A stretch of DNA of 64,000 nt from an uncultured Bacteroidales bacterium (GTDB lineage: Bacteria > Bacteroidota > Bacteroidia > Bacteroidales > UBA3663): the NCBI GenBank assembly GCA_905235375.1, contig CAJOLH010000013.1, forward strand, positions 1 through 64,000. The letters are read 5' to 3'. Position numbers and translations under genes: made by a program. Under the pieces are notes generated by a model. It did not search any database. It was not told where the DNA came from and worked only from the letters and a program-made list of their open reading frames with translations. This document shows positions 45,516-53,530 of the stretch, piece by piece. Within the stretch, counting starts at the first letter, position 1. The number at the start of each line of letters is the position of its first letter.

Positions 45516-45661
45516 CGATTGATTCGAAATTCAGCGGGTTATCCCTCCAAAATGCCCGATTTTGATACTTTTGGAACGTAGATAATGCACAATTTTGCGA
45601 AAAGTGTGCATCTATTTTGTCGGAAAACTGCTTCGAAAACGAAATGAGTGATTCATGTTCG

Positions 45662-46123
45662 TGCCATGACCAATCTCGGCCAAGAAAGGTCATGCTCCTG
45701 TAGAAGAATAACCAATTTTGGCCAAGAAAGGTTATGCTCCTACAGAAGAATAACCAATTTTGGCCAAGAAAGGTTATGCCTCTATCGAAGCAAGCATTCT
45801 CACGGCCGACAGAGTGCTTTTTCCGATTGGAGCATACCCATTTTTAGCCAGGAAAGGTCATGCTCTCACCGAAGAATAACCAATCCTGGCCAAGAAAGGT
45901 TATGCCTCCATCGAAGCAAGTACTATCTCGGCCGACAGAGTGCTCTATCCAGTCGGAGCATACCCAATTTCGGCCAAGAAAGGTCATGCCTTCAGCGTGG
46001 CATAACGATTTCAAGTATCAAATCTGTATGCTTCAATCTTCGCATACCTAATCTTGGCCAAGAAAGGTCATGCTCCCGCAGAAGAATAACCAATCTTGGC
46101 CAAAAAAGGTTATGCGACGGAAA
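45662..46123. repeat. Tandem array of eleven 42-bp units, each an imperfect palindrome centred on GGCC
   Basis: Manual unit-by-unit alignment; all units exactly 42 bp; pairing register i+j=37 kept in every unit. Confidence 0.93.
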
Positions 46124-46176
46124 TAAATTCGTAGTCCTCCATTGAGACCTAAGTTACTGGTTTGTATTATGAAAAA

Positions 46177-46214
46177 AAGTGGATGCATTGCTATAAAGCT
46201 ACACATCCACTATT
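46177..46214 (-). terminator. Intrinsic terminator of asd
   Basis: Minus strand AGTGGATG-N18-CATCCACT TTTTTTC. Confidence 0.85.
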
Positions 46215-46277
46215 TCAATTTGTTTCGTTTATGGATTGCTACGAACTATTGTTTCTCGAATTATGCGACGAAGTTTC

Positions 46278-47287
46278 TTATTTGTTGAATCCGTTGTTGG
46301 CAATGAGCCACTCGGCAATCTGTACGGCATTGAGGGCAGCGCCTTTCTTGATCTGGTCGCCAACGAGCCAGAACGAGAGACCGTGGTCATCGGCCAGATC
46401 CTTGCGGATGCGGCCTACATAAACATCGTCCTTGCCGGCGAGGAAGAGGGGCATCGGGTACTCTTTCTTTTCGGGATTGTCCATGAGCTGTACGCCTTCG
46501 CCCTTGCGGATTGCCTCCTTGAAGTCCTCAATGCTCACTGGCTCCTCGGTCTCGACCCAAACGGCCTCGGAGTGGCTGCGAAGCGATGGGACACGCACAC
46601 AGGTGGCTGAGCAAAGTGCATCGGTGTGCATGATCTTGCGTGTCTCGTTGTACATCTTCATCTCCTCCTTGGTGTAGCCGTTCTCGGTGAAGACATCAAT
46701 CTGAGGAATGACGTTATAGGCAAGCTGATAGGCGAACTTCTCGACGGTGACAGGCTCACCGTTGAGCACTTGGCGATACTGTGTCTCCAGTTCCTTCATG
46801 GCTGCGGCTCCTGCACCTGATGCAGCTTGATAGGAAGCGACACGAATCTTCTTAATATGGCTGATGTTCTCGATGCACTGGAGAACCACAACCATCATGA
46901 TGGTGGTGCAGTTGGGATTGGCAATGATTCCCCTTGGTCGAACGAGCGCATCCTTGGCATTGCACTCGGGCACTACAAGGGGTACATCGGGATCCATGCG
47001 GAATGCCGAACTGTTGTCAATCATCACGGCGCCATACTTCGTGATGTCGGCTGCAAACTCCTTCGATGTGCCACCGCCTGCCGAAGTGAAGGCGATATCC
47101 ACGCCCTTGAAGTGTCGTGCTTCAGTTCCTTGACAACGATGTCCTTGCCACGGAAGTTATAGGTACGGCCTGCAGAACGGCTTGAACCGAACAGCAGAAG
47201 TTCATCGATAGGAAAGTTGCGTTCGTCGAGTACGCGAAGAAATTCCTGTCCCACGGCGCCACTGGCACCAACAATTGCTACTCTCAT
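46278..47287 (-). pseudogene. asd: Aspartate-semialdehyde dehydrogenase with single-base frameshift
   Basis: Two overlapping ORFs: [17 protein letters not shown]...VVKELKHD and [19 protein letters not shown]...; frames meet at about 47113. Confidence 0.85.
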
Positions 47288-47631
47288 TTCTTTTTCTAAT
47301 GATGATGTTATAATATTTTTATGCGCAAAGAGAAGAAAATGCGCAGAAAGTGGGCGCAAAGATACGCATTTTTATAGGTTCTGCCAAGAAAATGGAAAAT
47401 TTTTCGATTGAAAACCCGAGAAACGTGGCATTTTGCAATGTATATATGTGGGTTAGGCGGTGGGTTCGGTCGTTCGATATAATTAGTACGACGGAATAAC
47501 AGAATATCGGGATTCCTTGATTCGACCCTTTCTTTTTTTGTGAAGAAAAATGCCTTCCTATGCTTCGTATTTCAGGAAAAATAGTTATCTTTGCACCCGA
47601 GATTCATCTTTTTCACATAAGTCAGATAGCT

Positions 47632-49014
47632 ATGAACCGCGAGATACTTCGAATCGCCCTCCCCAGCATCATCACCAATATCACTGTGCCCTTGCTCGGC
47701 ATCGTGGACCTGGCTATCGTCGGCCACCTCAATAACGAGGCGGCTATCGGTGCCATCGCTGTCGGCGGATTGATCTTCAACATGGTCTATTGGCTTTTCA
47801 ACTTTCTCCGTATGGGTTCGAGCGGCCTTACTGCCCAGGCATACGGTCGGCGTGACATGGCTTCGATCCGAAAGGTGCTGCGTATGGGACTCACAGTTTC
47901 TCTGCTTTGCGGCATTGGTATCTTTGCCATCCAACGACCTATGGAGTGGGCTTCGCACATCATCATTGCTCCTACCGATCAGGTGTGGACTTTGGCGTTG
48001 CAGTATTTCCGTGTGCGAATATGGGCGGCACCTGCTGTCTTGGCACTCTTTGCAATGAACGGTTGGCTCGTGGGCAATCAGAACTCGCGCTTCCCCTTGT
48101 ATATTGCGGTGGGGCAGAACCTGCTGAACATTGCAGCCAGTTACCTGCTGGTCTTTCATGCCGGAATGGGAGTCAGGGGCGTCGCGCTGGGCACGGTGAT
48201 TGCCGAATATGCGGGTGTCACAGCCGCATTTTGCTGGTGTCGATATCAGATGAAGTTGTCAACAGAGTTATTCACAAAAATTGTTGATAAATCCCTTTCC
48301 GCAGGCTTTGAACAAGAGATTGTTGATAAAATAGGGGAATATGAACTGAGTTATCAACAGTTTTTCACCGTAAATAGGGATATCTTCTTCCGAACAATCT
48401 GCTTGATTGCAGTAACCACAGCCTTTACCGCATTCGGTGCCCGAATGGGTGACACCTTGCTTGCAGTGAATGCGTTGCTGATGCAACTCTTTACGCTGTT
48501 CAGTTATTTCAGCGATGGTTTTGCCTTGGCGGGAGAGGCTTTGGTCGGCAAATATTTCGGACTTGCCCAGGCATCGGGCGAAGGAGGCAAAGCGCGGGTG
48601 AATGATGTGGTGAAAAGGCTGTTCATCATGGGTGGCGTTGTGATGCTGCTCTTCACATTATTATATATTATGGCAGGAAAGGGCATCCTCGGCCTTTTGA
48701 CCGACGATACCCTTATCGTTGAGGCGGCAATGCCTTATCTGCCATGGGCGGCAGCCATACCGATCTGCGGCGTGGCGGCATTTATGTGGGATGGCATCTA
48801 CATTGGAGCAACAGAAACACGCGAGATGTTCTTTTCGCTGCTGCTCGGTACAATCTGTTTCTTTGTGATGCACTTTGCCTTAGGACATCTGCTGGCAGAT
48901 GCCAATGACGCCTTGTGGTGCAGTTTCCTGCTTTATCTTTTGATGCGTGGCGCTTATTTGGGCTTGCGCTGGAAAAGCATTATAGGAAATGCTTTACAGG
49001 CTCGCCAACGATAG
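47632..49014 (+). CDS. MATE family efflux transporter
   Basis: MNREILRIALPSIITNITVPLLGIVDLAIVGHL; TTATCTTTGC promoter upstream. Confidence 0.92.
   Translation: MNREILRIALPSIITNITVPLLGIVDLAIVGHLNNEAAIGAIAVGGLIFNMVYWLFNFLRMGSSGLTAQAYGRRDMASIRKVLRMGLTVSLLCGIGIFAIQRPMEWASHIIIAPTDQVWTLALQYFRVRIWAAPAVLALFAMNGWLVGNQNSRFPLYIAVGQNLLNIAASYLLVFHAGMGVRGVALGTVIAEYAGVTAAFCWCRYQMKLSTELFTKIVDKSLSAGFEQEIVDKIGEYELSYQQFFTVNRDIFFRTICLIAVTTAFTAFGARMGDTLLAVNALLMQLFTLFSYFSDGFALAGEALVGKYFGLAQASGEGGKARVNDVVKRLFIMGGVVMLLFTLLYIMAGKGILGLLTDDTLIVEAAMPYLPWAAAIPICGVAAFMWDGIYIGATETREMFFSLLLGTICFFVMHFALGHLLADANDALWCSFLLYLLMRGAYLGLRWKSIIGNALQARQR
48256..48359. other. Cluster of five DnaA-box-like 9-mers inside the MATE gene
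   Basis: TTGTCAACA 48256(+), TTATTCACA 48268(+), TTATCAACA 48282(-), 48321(-), 48351(+). Confidence 0.55.
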
Positions 49015-49867
49015 CAGAAAGCAGATTGTTGGCAGCGCTTGATGCGCCGATGCGGTAAAGGTCCTTGGTGAGCCATTCGTCACCAAGCACGGCCTTGACG
49101 ATGCTGTAATAGATGACGGCATCCTCGGGCGTGCGCACACCGCCAGCCACCTTGAATCCGACCTTGTTGCCTGTCTGCTCATAATATGCCTTGATCATCT
49201 TGCACATCACGAGGGCGGCTTCGGGCGTGGCGGCTACGCTGATCTTGCCTGTCGATGTCTTGATGAAGTCGGCACCAGAGTACATGGCGAGGATGGATGC
49301 CTTGGCGATGAGCGAAGCGCTCTTGAGGGCGCCGGTTTCGAGAATGACTTTGAAGAGCTTGTCGCGGCAGGCTGCCTTACATTCCTGGATGGTGTCGCAC
49401 ATCTCTTCGTAGTTGCCTGAAAGCATTTGGCCTACGTTGATGACGATGTCCACTTCGTCGGCTCCACCAGCCAGGGCGAGGGAGATTTCTGCCACCTTGA
49501 TTTCGTCGAACGTCTGGCTGGAGGGGAATCCTCCGGCTACGACTGTTGTATCGACTTCGGAAACATCGAGGTTGGTGGAAACCACTTCTGCAAAGTTGGG
49601 ATAGACGCAGATGGAGGCGACGTTGTCAAGTTCGGGATATTTCTCCTCGAAGTCGTTGACGCGCTTGGTGAACTCCGTGATGCGTTCCTCGTTGTCGGTG
49701 GGGTTGAGGCTGGTGAGGTCGATGCAGCCGAGACTGAACTTGAGAACGTCGATGGTGTTGTTGGCATCATAGTTCTCGGTGACTATCTGCTTCACCTCGT
49801 TTGCGATCTCCTCGTCACTGAGGTTCACGTCGTACTTGCTGAGGGTGTCAAGATATTTGTCTTTCAT
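48980..49867 (-). CDS. deoC: Deoxyribose-phosphate aldolase
   Basis: 295 aa, GADFIKTSTGKISVAATPEAALVM, GFKVAGGVRTPEDA. Confidence 0.94.
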   Translation of the reverse strand: MKDKYLDTLSKYDVNLSDEEIANEVKQIVTENYDANNTIDVLKFSLGCIDLTSLNPTDNEERITEFTKRVNDFEEKYPELDNVASICVYPNFAEVVSTNLDVSEVDTTVVAGGFPSSQTFDEIKVAEISLALAGGADEVDIVINVGQMLSGNYEEMCDTIQECKAACRDKLFKVILETGALKSASLIAKASILAMYSGADFIKTSTGKISVAATPEAALVMCKMIKAYYEQTGNKVGFKVAGGVRTPEDAVIYYSIVKAVLGDEWLTKDLYRIGASSAANNLLSAIVGEPVKHFL

Positions 49868-49893
49868 AAATAAAAAGTATTAATTGTTGCTGG

Positions 49894-50154
49894 TTATTGC
49901 ACTGCCTGGCCAATCAAGATGCAAAGTGTAGTCCATGCTGCCAATCCAAGCATAACGAGAATAACAATGTTCATGTCCCTGAATTCTTTCCAATGCAGCA
50001 GCATATAGATTATTTGGAGCGCAATTATGCCTACGCCTGCCTTTTTGATATAATCGGCGGCAGTCCAACTGGTGAGGTCACGGATGATCGAACCGAGAAA
50101 ATAAAGGAAAAAACCGGCAGTTTGAACTATCTGAAGTTTTTCTGGGCGTGTCAT
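49894..50154 (-). CDS. Small membrane protein, hypothetical
   Basis: 86 aa with three hydrophobic stretches. Confidence 0.55.
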   Translation of the reverse strand: MTRPEKLQIVQTAGFFLYFLGSIIRDLTSWTAADYIKKAGVGIIALQIIYMLLHWKEFRDMNIVILVMLGLAAWTTLCILIGQAVQ

Positions 50155-50204
50155 ATTATAAAAATGCTGGCGAGGTTTGTAAAAATAGTTAGCTTGGCCT
50201 GTGG

Positions 50205-50657
50205 TTATTCCTTGTTCTTACTGTCGATGAGGATGGTGACGGGACCATCGTTGACCAGTTCGACCTGCATATTGGCACCGAAGACACCTGTGGCAACAGA
50301 TTGACCGAGACCTTGTTCGATGGCTTGGACAAACTTCTCGTAGAGCGGCACGGCTATATCGCGCCCTGCGGCACGGATGTAGGCTGGACGGTTACCTTTG
50401 GCGGTGAGTGCATGGAGGGTGAACTGCGAGACGATGCACACTTCGCCTCCGACATCCTTCACCGAGCGGTTCATTACGCCACGCTCATCGTCGAAGATGC
50501 GAAGCGCCAGTAGTTTGTGTGCCATCCAGTCGATGTCCTCCTGCGTGTCGGCAGTCTCAAAGCCTACGAGCACGAGCAGACCTTGGCCGATTTGGCAGCG
50601 CAATTCACCTTCGATGGTTACTGAGGCACGGCTGACACGTTGGGTGACGGTTCTCAT
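50205..50657 (-). CDS. dtd: D-aminoacyl-tRNA deacylase
   Basis: 150 aa, MRTVTQRVSRASVTIEGE...GPVTILIDS. Confidence 0.95.
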   Translation of the reverse strand: MRTVTQRVSRASVTIEGELRCQIGQGLLVLVGFETADTQEDIDWMAHKLLALRIFDDERGVMNRSVKDVGGEVCIVSQFTLHALTAKGNRPAYIRAAGRDIAVPLYEKFVQAIEQGLGQSVATGVFGANMQVELVNDGPVTILIDSKNKE

Positions 50658-51112
50658 CCGAGTTTGCTGAGCAGGTCCTTCACTGCTGCTGAGATAGCCT
50701 TGCCGTCGGCCATGCCTGCGAGTTTGGCGGTGGCAGCCTTCATCACGCGACCCATGTCCTTGGGGCTTGTGGCACCCACTTCGGCTATTACGGCCTTGAT
50801 CTTTTCGCTGATCTCTTCGGGAGTGAGTGCCTTGGGCAGGAACTCCTCCATTACCTTCACCTGAGCCAGCTCCTCGTCGGCAAGGTCCTGACGGCCTCCG
50901 GCAATGAACTGCTCGGCGGCGTCCTTGCCTTTCTTCACCATCTTGGCGATGATCTTGAGGGCTTCGCTGTCGGAGAGTTCGCCATTGGCGCCTCCTGCGG
51001 TCTTGGCCTCAATAAATTCTTTCTTCACATTTCGGAGCGTATCGCGACGCACTGCATCGCGTTCCTTCATGGCATTCTTGATGCCTTCGCTGATTTGATC
51101 AAACAGATTCAT
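50654..51112 (-). CDS. GatB/YqeY domain protein
   Basis: MNLFDQISEGIKNAMKERDAVRRDTLRNVKKEFIEAK; start re-set to 51112. Confidence 0.92.
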   Translation of the reverse strand: MNLFDQISEGIKNAMKERDAVRRDTLRNVKKEFIEAKTAGGANGELSDSEALKIIAKMVKKGKDAAEQFIAGGRQDLADEELAQVKVMEEFLPKALTPEEISEKIKAVIAEVGATSPKDMGRVMKAATAKLAGMADGKAISAAVKDLLSKLG

Positions 51113-51130
51113 AATTTTAATATTTAATAA

Positions 51131-51210
51131 GGGTAGTAAAAGAGTAGTAAAAGGGTAGTAAAAGAGTAGTAAAAGGGTAGTAAAAGGGTAGTAAAAGGGT
51201 AGTAAAAGGG
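51131..51210. repeat. 11-bp tandem repeat, 7 copies plus GGG
   Basis: (G[G/A]GTAGTAAAA)x7; leader of the yqeY-like gene. Confidence 0.95.
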
Positions 51211-51393
51211 ACATTGCCCAATGTTGCGTTGTTCATTGTCCGCTTGCATTTCGGGTTTGGTCGAAATGCGTTGCAAAGGTAGGGATAAATTCTGAGAAAT
51301 GCAAATTTTGTCACCTAAAAGATGCAAAAAAGGGAGGAAAATCGCCGTTGCTGCTTTGTTTAAGCGAAAAAACTTCATTTTTCTGTTGAAAAA

Positions 51394-51432
51394 TTTGGCA
51401 ATTTCGGCAAAAGTCATTATCTTTGCACCCGC
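51394..51432 (+). promoter_or_regulatory. tRNA-His promoter
   Basis: TTTG-N20-TATCTTTG then CACCCGC. Confidence 0.75.
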
Positions 51433-51454
51433 TAATCAAGTTTTAGCCTACATG

Positions 51455-51528
51455 GTGGGTATAGTTCAGTTGGTTAGAGCGACAGATTGTGGTTCTGTAT
51501 GTCGTGGGTTCGAATCCCACTACCCACC
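51455..51528 (+). tRNA. tRNA-His(GTG)
   Basis: Cloverleaf; anticodon loop TTGTGGT; G-1 at 51454 opposite C73. Confidence 0.93.
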
Positions 51529-51549
51529 CAACTTTTTCAAGGTTTCCCT

Positions 51550-51621
51550 GGCGCTTTCATCTAGCGGTTAGGATACCGGCCTCTCACGCCGGGTACACGG
51601 GTTCGAGTCCCGTAGGCGCTA
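51550..51621 (+). tRNA. tRNA-Glu(CTC)
   Basis: Cloverleaf; anticodon stem CCGGC/GCCGG with loop CTCTCAC. Confidence 0.9.
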
Positions 51622-51656
51622 CGTAAGACCAATCATCGAAAGGTGGTTGGTCTGTT

Positions 51657-52610
51657 TCATTGTCTCTCCTTGTTGCGCTTCAGCACGTCGGTGGGTGATT
51701 CGTTGAACTGCTCCTTGTAGCACTTCGCAAAATAGCTTGGCGACGAGAACCCAACTTCGTAGGCAATCTCTGAGACGGTCTTGTCGCTCTCATGCAGCAA
51801 TCGGTCGGCTGTTCTCAGACGGATGAGGCGGATGAGTTCGATGGGCGACTTGCCGGTGATTGTCTTGCATTTGCGATAGAGCTGTACTCGACTCATATTG
51901 AACTCCTTGCTCAGCTGCTGGATGTCGAGGTTGTCATTACTGATATTCTCAGTGACGAAGCTTTGAAAGTGGTTGTAGAAATTGCGGCCAGGACTCCCGC
52001 TTGCAGCGCGTGTCGTCTTCCTGTAGATGTCTCTTTCGGCATCGATAAGCGGTGTCAGGCTGCTGCGCCGTTTTAGGCCGTCGGATGCGATGAATGTGCG
52101 CTGCGCCGACTGGCGGTCAGCGTCATAAGGGCGTTCGCTATCTTTCATGAGATCGTCCTGTAGGATGCTGAGCACCTTGTCGGCCAGTATCCCAAGTTCA
52201 TTGGTCTGTTGGACCATCCGTCCCATCAGTTCCTTCTGCCTTTCGGTGAGACCGCCCTCCTCCAGCATGGTCTGGATTGGTTCGGTAATCAGGGCGAACG
52301 ATGTTCGGAAACTCTGACTGGCATTTGCGAAGAGTGTCAGCTTGGCTTGTGCGGCTTCTTCGATTTCCTTGCGAAGCTTGGCGCGTTGCCGCATGGTCCA
52401 AATGACATAGGTCGCAAAGCCGATAATCAATGCTGCCAAGATGATTGCAGCCAGCACGAGCAGATGGAGCAGTTGGGAATCCAGATACCTGCAATCGTCG
52501 TGAATGATTTGTGATACGTCGATTGAAAACGTCTTGTCCTGGCATGCGGTGAATAGGAATAATGTAATTAATAGGATGAAGGTCTTTAGCATATTGTACA
52601 TTCGAGGCAT
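51657..52610 (-). CDS. Membrane-anchored AraC-family regulator with degenerate HisKA region
   Basis: TM segment; KLTLFANASQSFRTSFALITEPI (HisKA-like without His); C-terminal AraC HTH IAYEVGFSSPSYFAKCYKEQF. Confidence 0.85.
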   Translation of the reverse strand: MPRMYNMLKTFILLITLFLFTACQDKTFSIDVSQIIHDDCRYLDSQLLHLLVLAAIILAALIIGFATYVIWTMRQRAKLRKEIEEAAQAKLTLFANASQSFRTSFALITEPIQTMLEEGGLTERQKELMGRMVQQTNELGILADKVLSILQDDLMKDSERPYDADRQSAQRTFIASDGLKRRSSLTPLIDAERDIYRKTTRAASGSPGRNFYNHFQSFVTENISNDNLDIQQLSKEFNMSRVQLYRKCKTITGKSPIELIRLIRLRTADRLLHESDKTVSEIAYEVGFSSPSYFAKCYKEQFNESPTDVLKRNKERQ

Positions 52611-52636
52611 TTTCGCAAGTTCTTGCTTTGTGATGT

Positions 52637-53431
52637 TTATTCAAAAGAGAGATAAGGGAGAATCTTTTGGATCTGCTCAGTAGTGAATGTGTTGAGCTGC
52701 TGGAATTCGACGATTGACGACAATCGCTTATGGCGTGTGCGGTAACGAACGATTTCGACTGCCTGCTCGTAAGAGATGTATGGATGGCGTTGCAGTTCGG
52801 AAACCGTTGCATCATTGATATGAATGAGCCTGAGTCGGTTGGCATCGGCTGTGAACCAGCATCTACACCATTCTTCCATGTAATCTTTCGCTGCATCCCA
52901 GGTAAGGAATTCCTCCAGTTGTCGCGTGTCGTAGAATCCTCCATAGCGTTGGCGGTACTTGAGTATCACCGAAGCTGTGCGTGCAGCAATGCCTGGAATT
53001 CGGATGAGGGTCAGGCTATCGATAGTGTTAAGGTCAAAGAGGTGAGGCTCGGTGAATTTTCGTGGGCGTTGATCCTTCTCTGTCGTAGCAGCTGCAGCAG
53101 CTGTTGCCTCGACGTTGCTTGGCTCGTCCGTCACGGGTTCTTGCTTGGGTGCTGCGATTTCCTGACGGGAGTAGGAATGATTGCGGCGTTGGTAGGTGCG
53201 ATTGTTGTGCTGGTTGCTTGAGCTGTAGCGATGGGCAGGAGAGGGGGAAATCTGCAATCTTGTGGTGTCGGCAAGCAGCTGGGCCACTTGTGCTTCGAGC
53301 ACTTCGATACGCTCCTCCTGCTTGTGCATTGTGACGAAGAATCGCGCCACACTGATGCTGATCAGGAAAATGATGAACATCGCAAGGCTGCGTTGTATGT
53401 AGGGAGGTATGTGTTTATTATTTCCGGCCAT
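52637..53431 (-). CDS. Helix-hairpin-helix (ComEA-like) membrane protein
   Basis: FDLNTIDSLTLIRIPGIAARTASVILKYRQRYGGFYDTRQLEEF; N-terminal TM. Confidence 0.85.
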   Translation of the reverse strand: MAGNNKHIPPYIQRSLAMFIIFLISISVARFFVTMHKQEERIEVLEAQVAQLLADTTRLQISPSPAHRYSSSNQHNNRTYQRRNHSYSRQEIAAPKQEPVTDEPSNVEATAAAAATTEKDQRPRKFTEPHLFDLNTIDSLTLIRIPGIAARTASVILKYRQRYGGFYDTRQLEEFLTWDAAKDYMEEWCRCWFTADANRLRLIHINDATVSELQRHPYISYEQAVEIVRYRTRHKRLSSIVEFQQLNTFTTEQIQKILPYLSFE

Positions 53432-53530
53432 TGTCTTTTTTTCGTTCGTGAAGGGACGAAAATTGCCAAATGGGATACTTGTGCGTGCACCCCATTCGGC
53501 AATTTATAGAAGTGTGTTTAGGTCAGAGCG

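Noticed and set aside
45662-46123. CRISPR array
   Set aside because: No identical direct repeats separated by unique ~30-bp spacers, no cas genes in the window; units are contiguous palindromes.
45648-46145. 165-aa ORF across the 42-bp repeat array
   Set aside because: GTG start, no convincing promoter, and because the unit is 14 codons any stop-free frame persists automatically. Base-pair covariation explains the variation better, though translation cannot be excluded.
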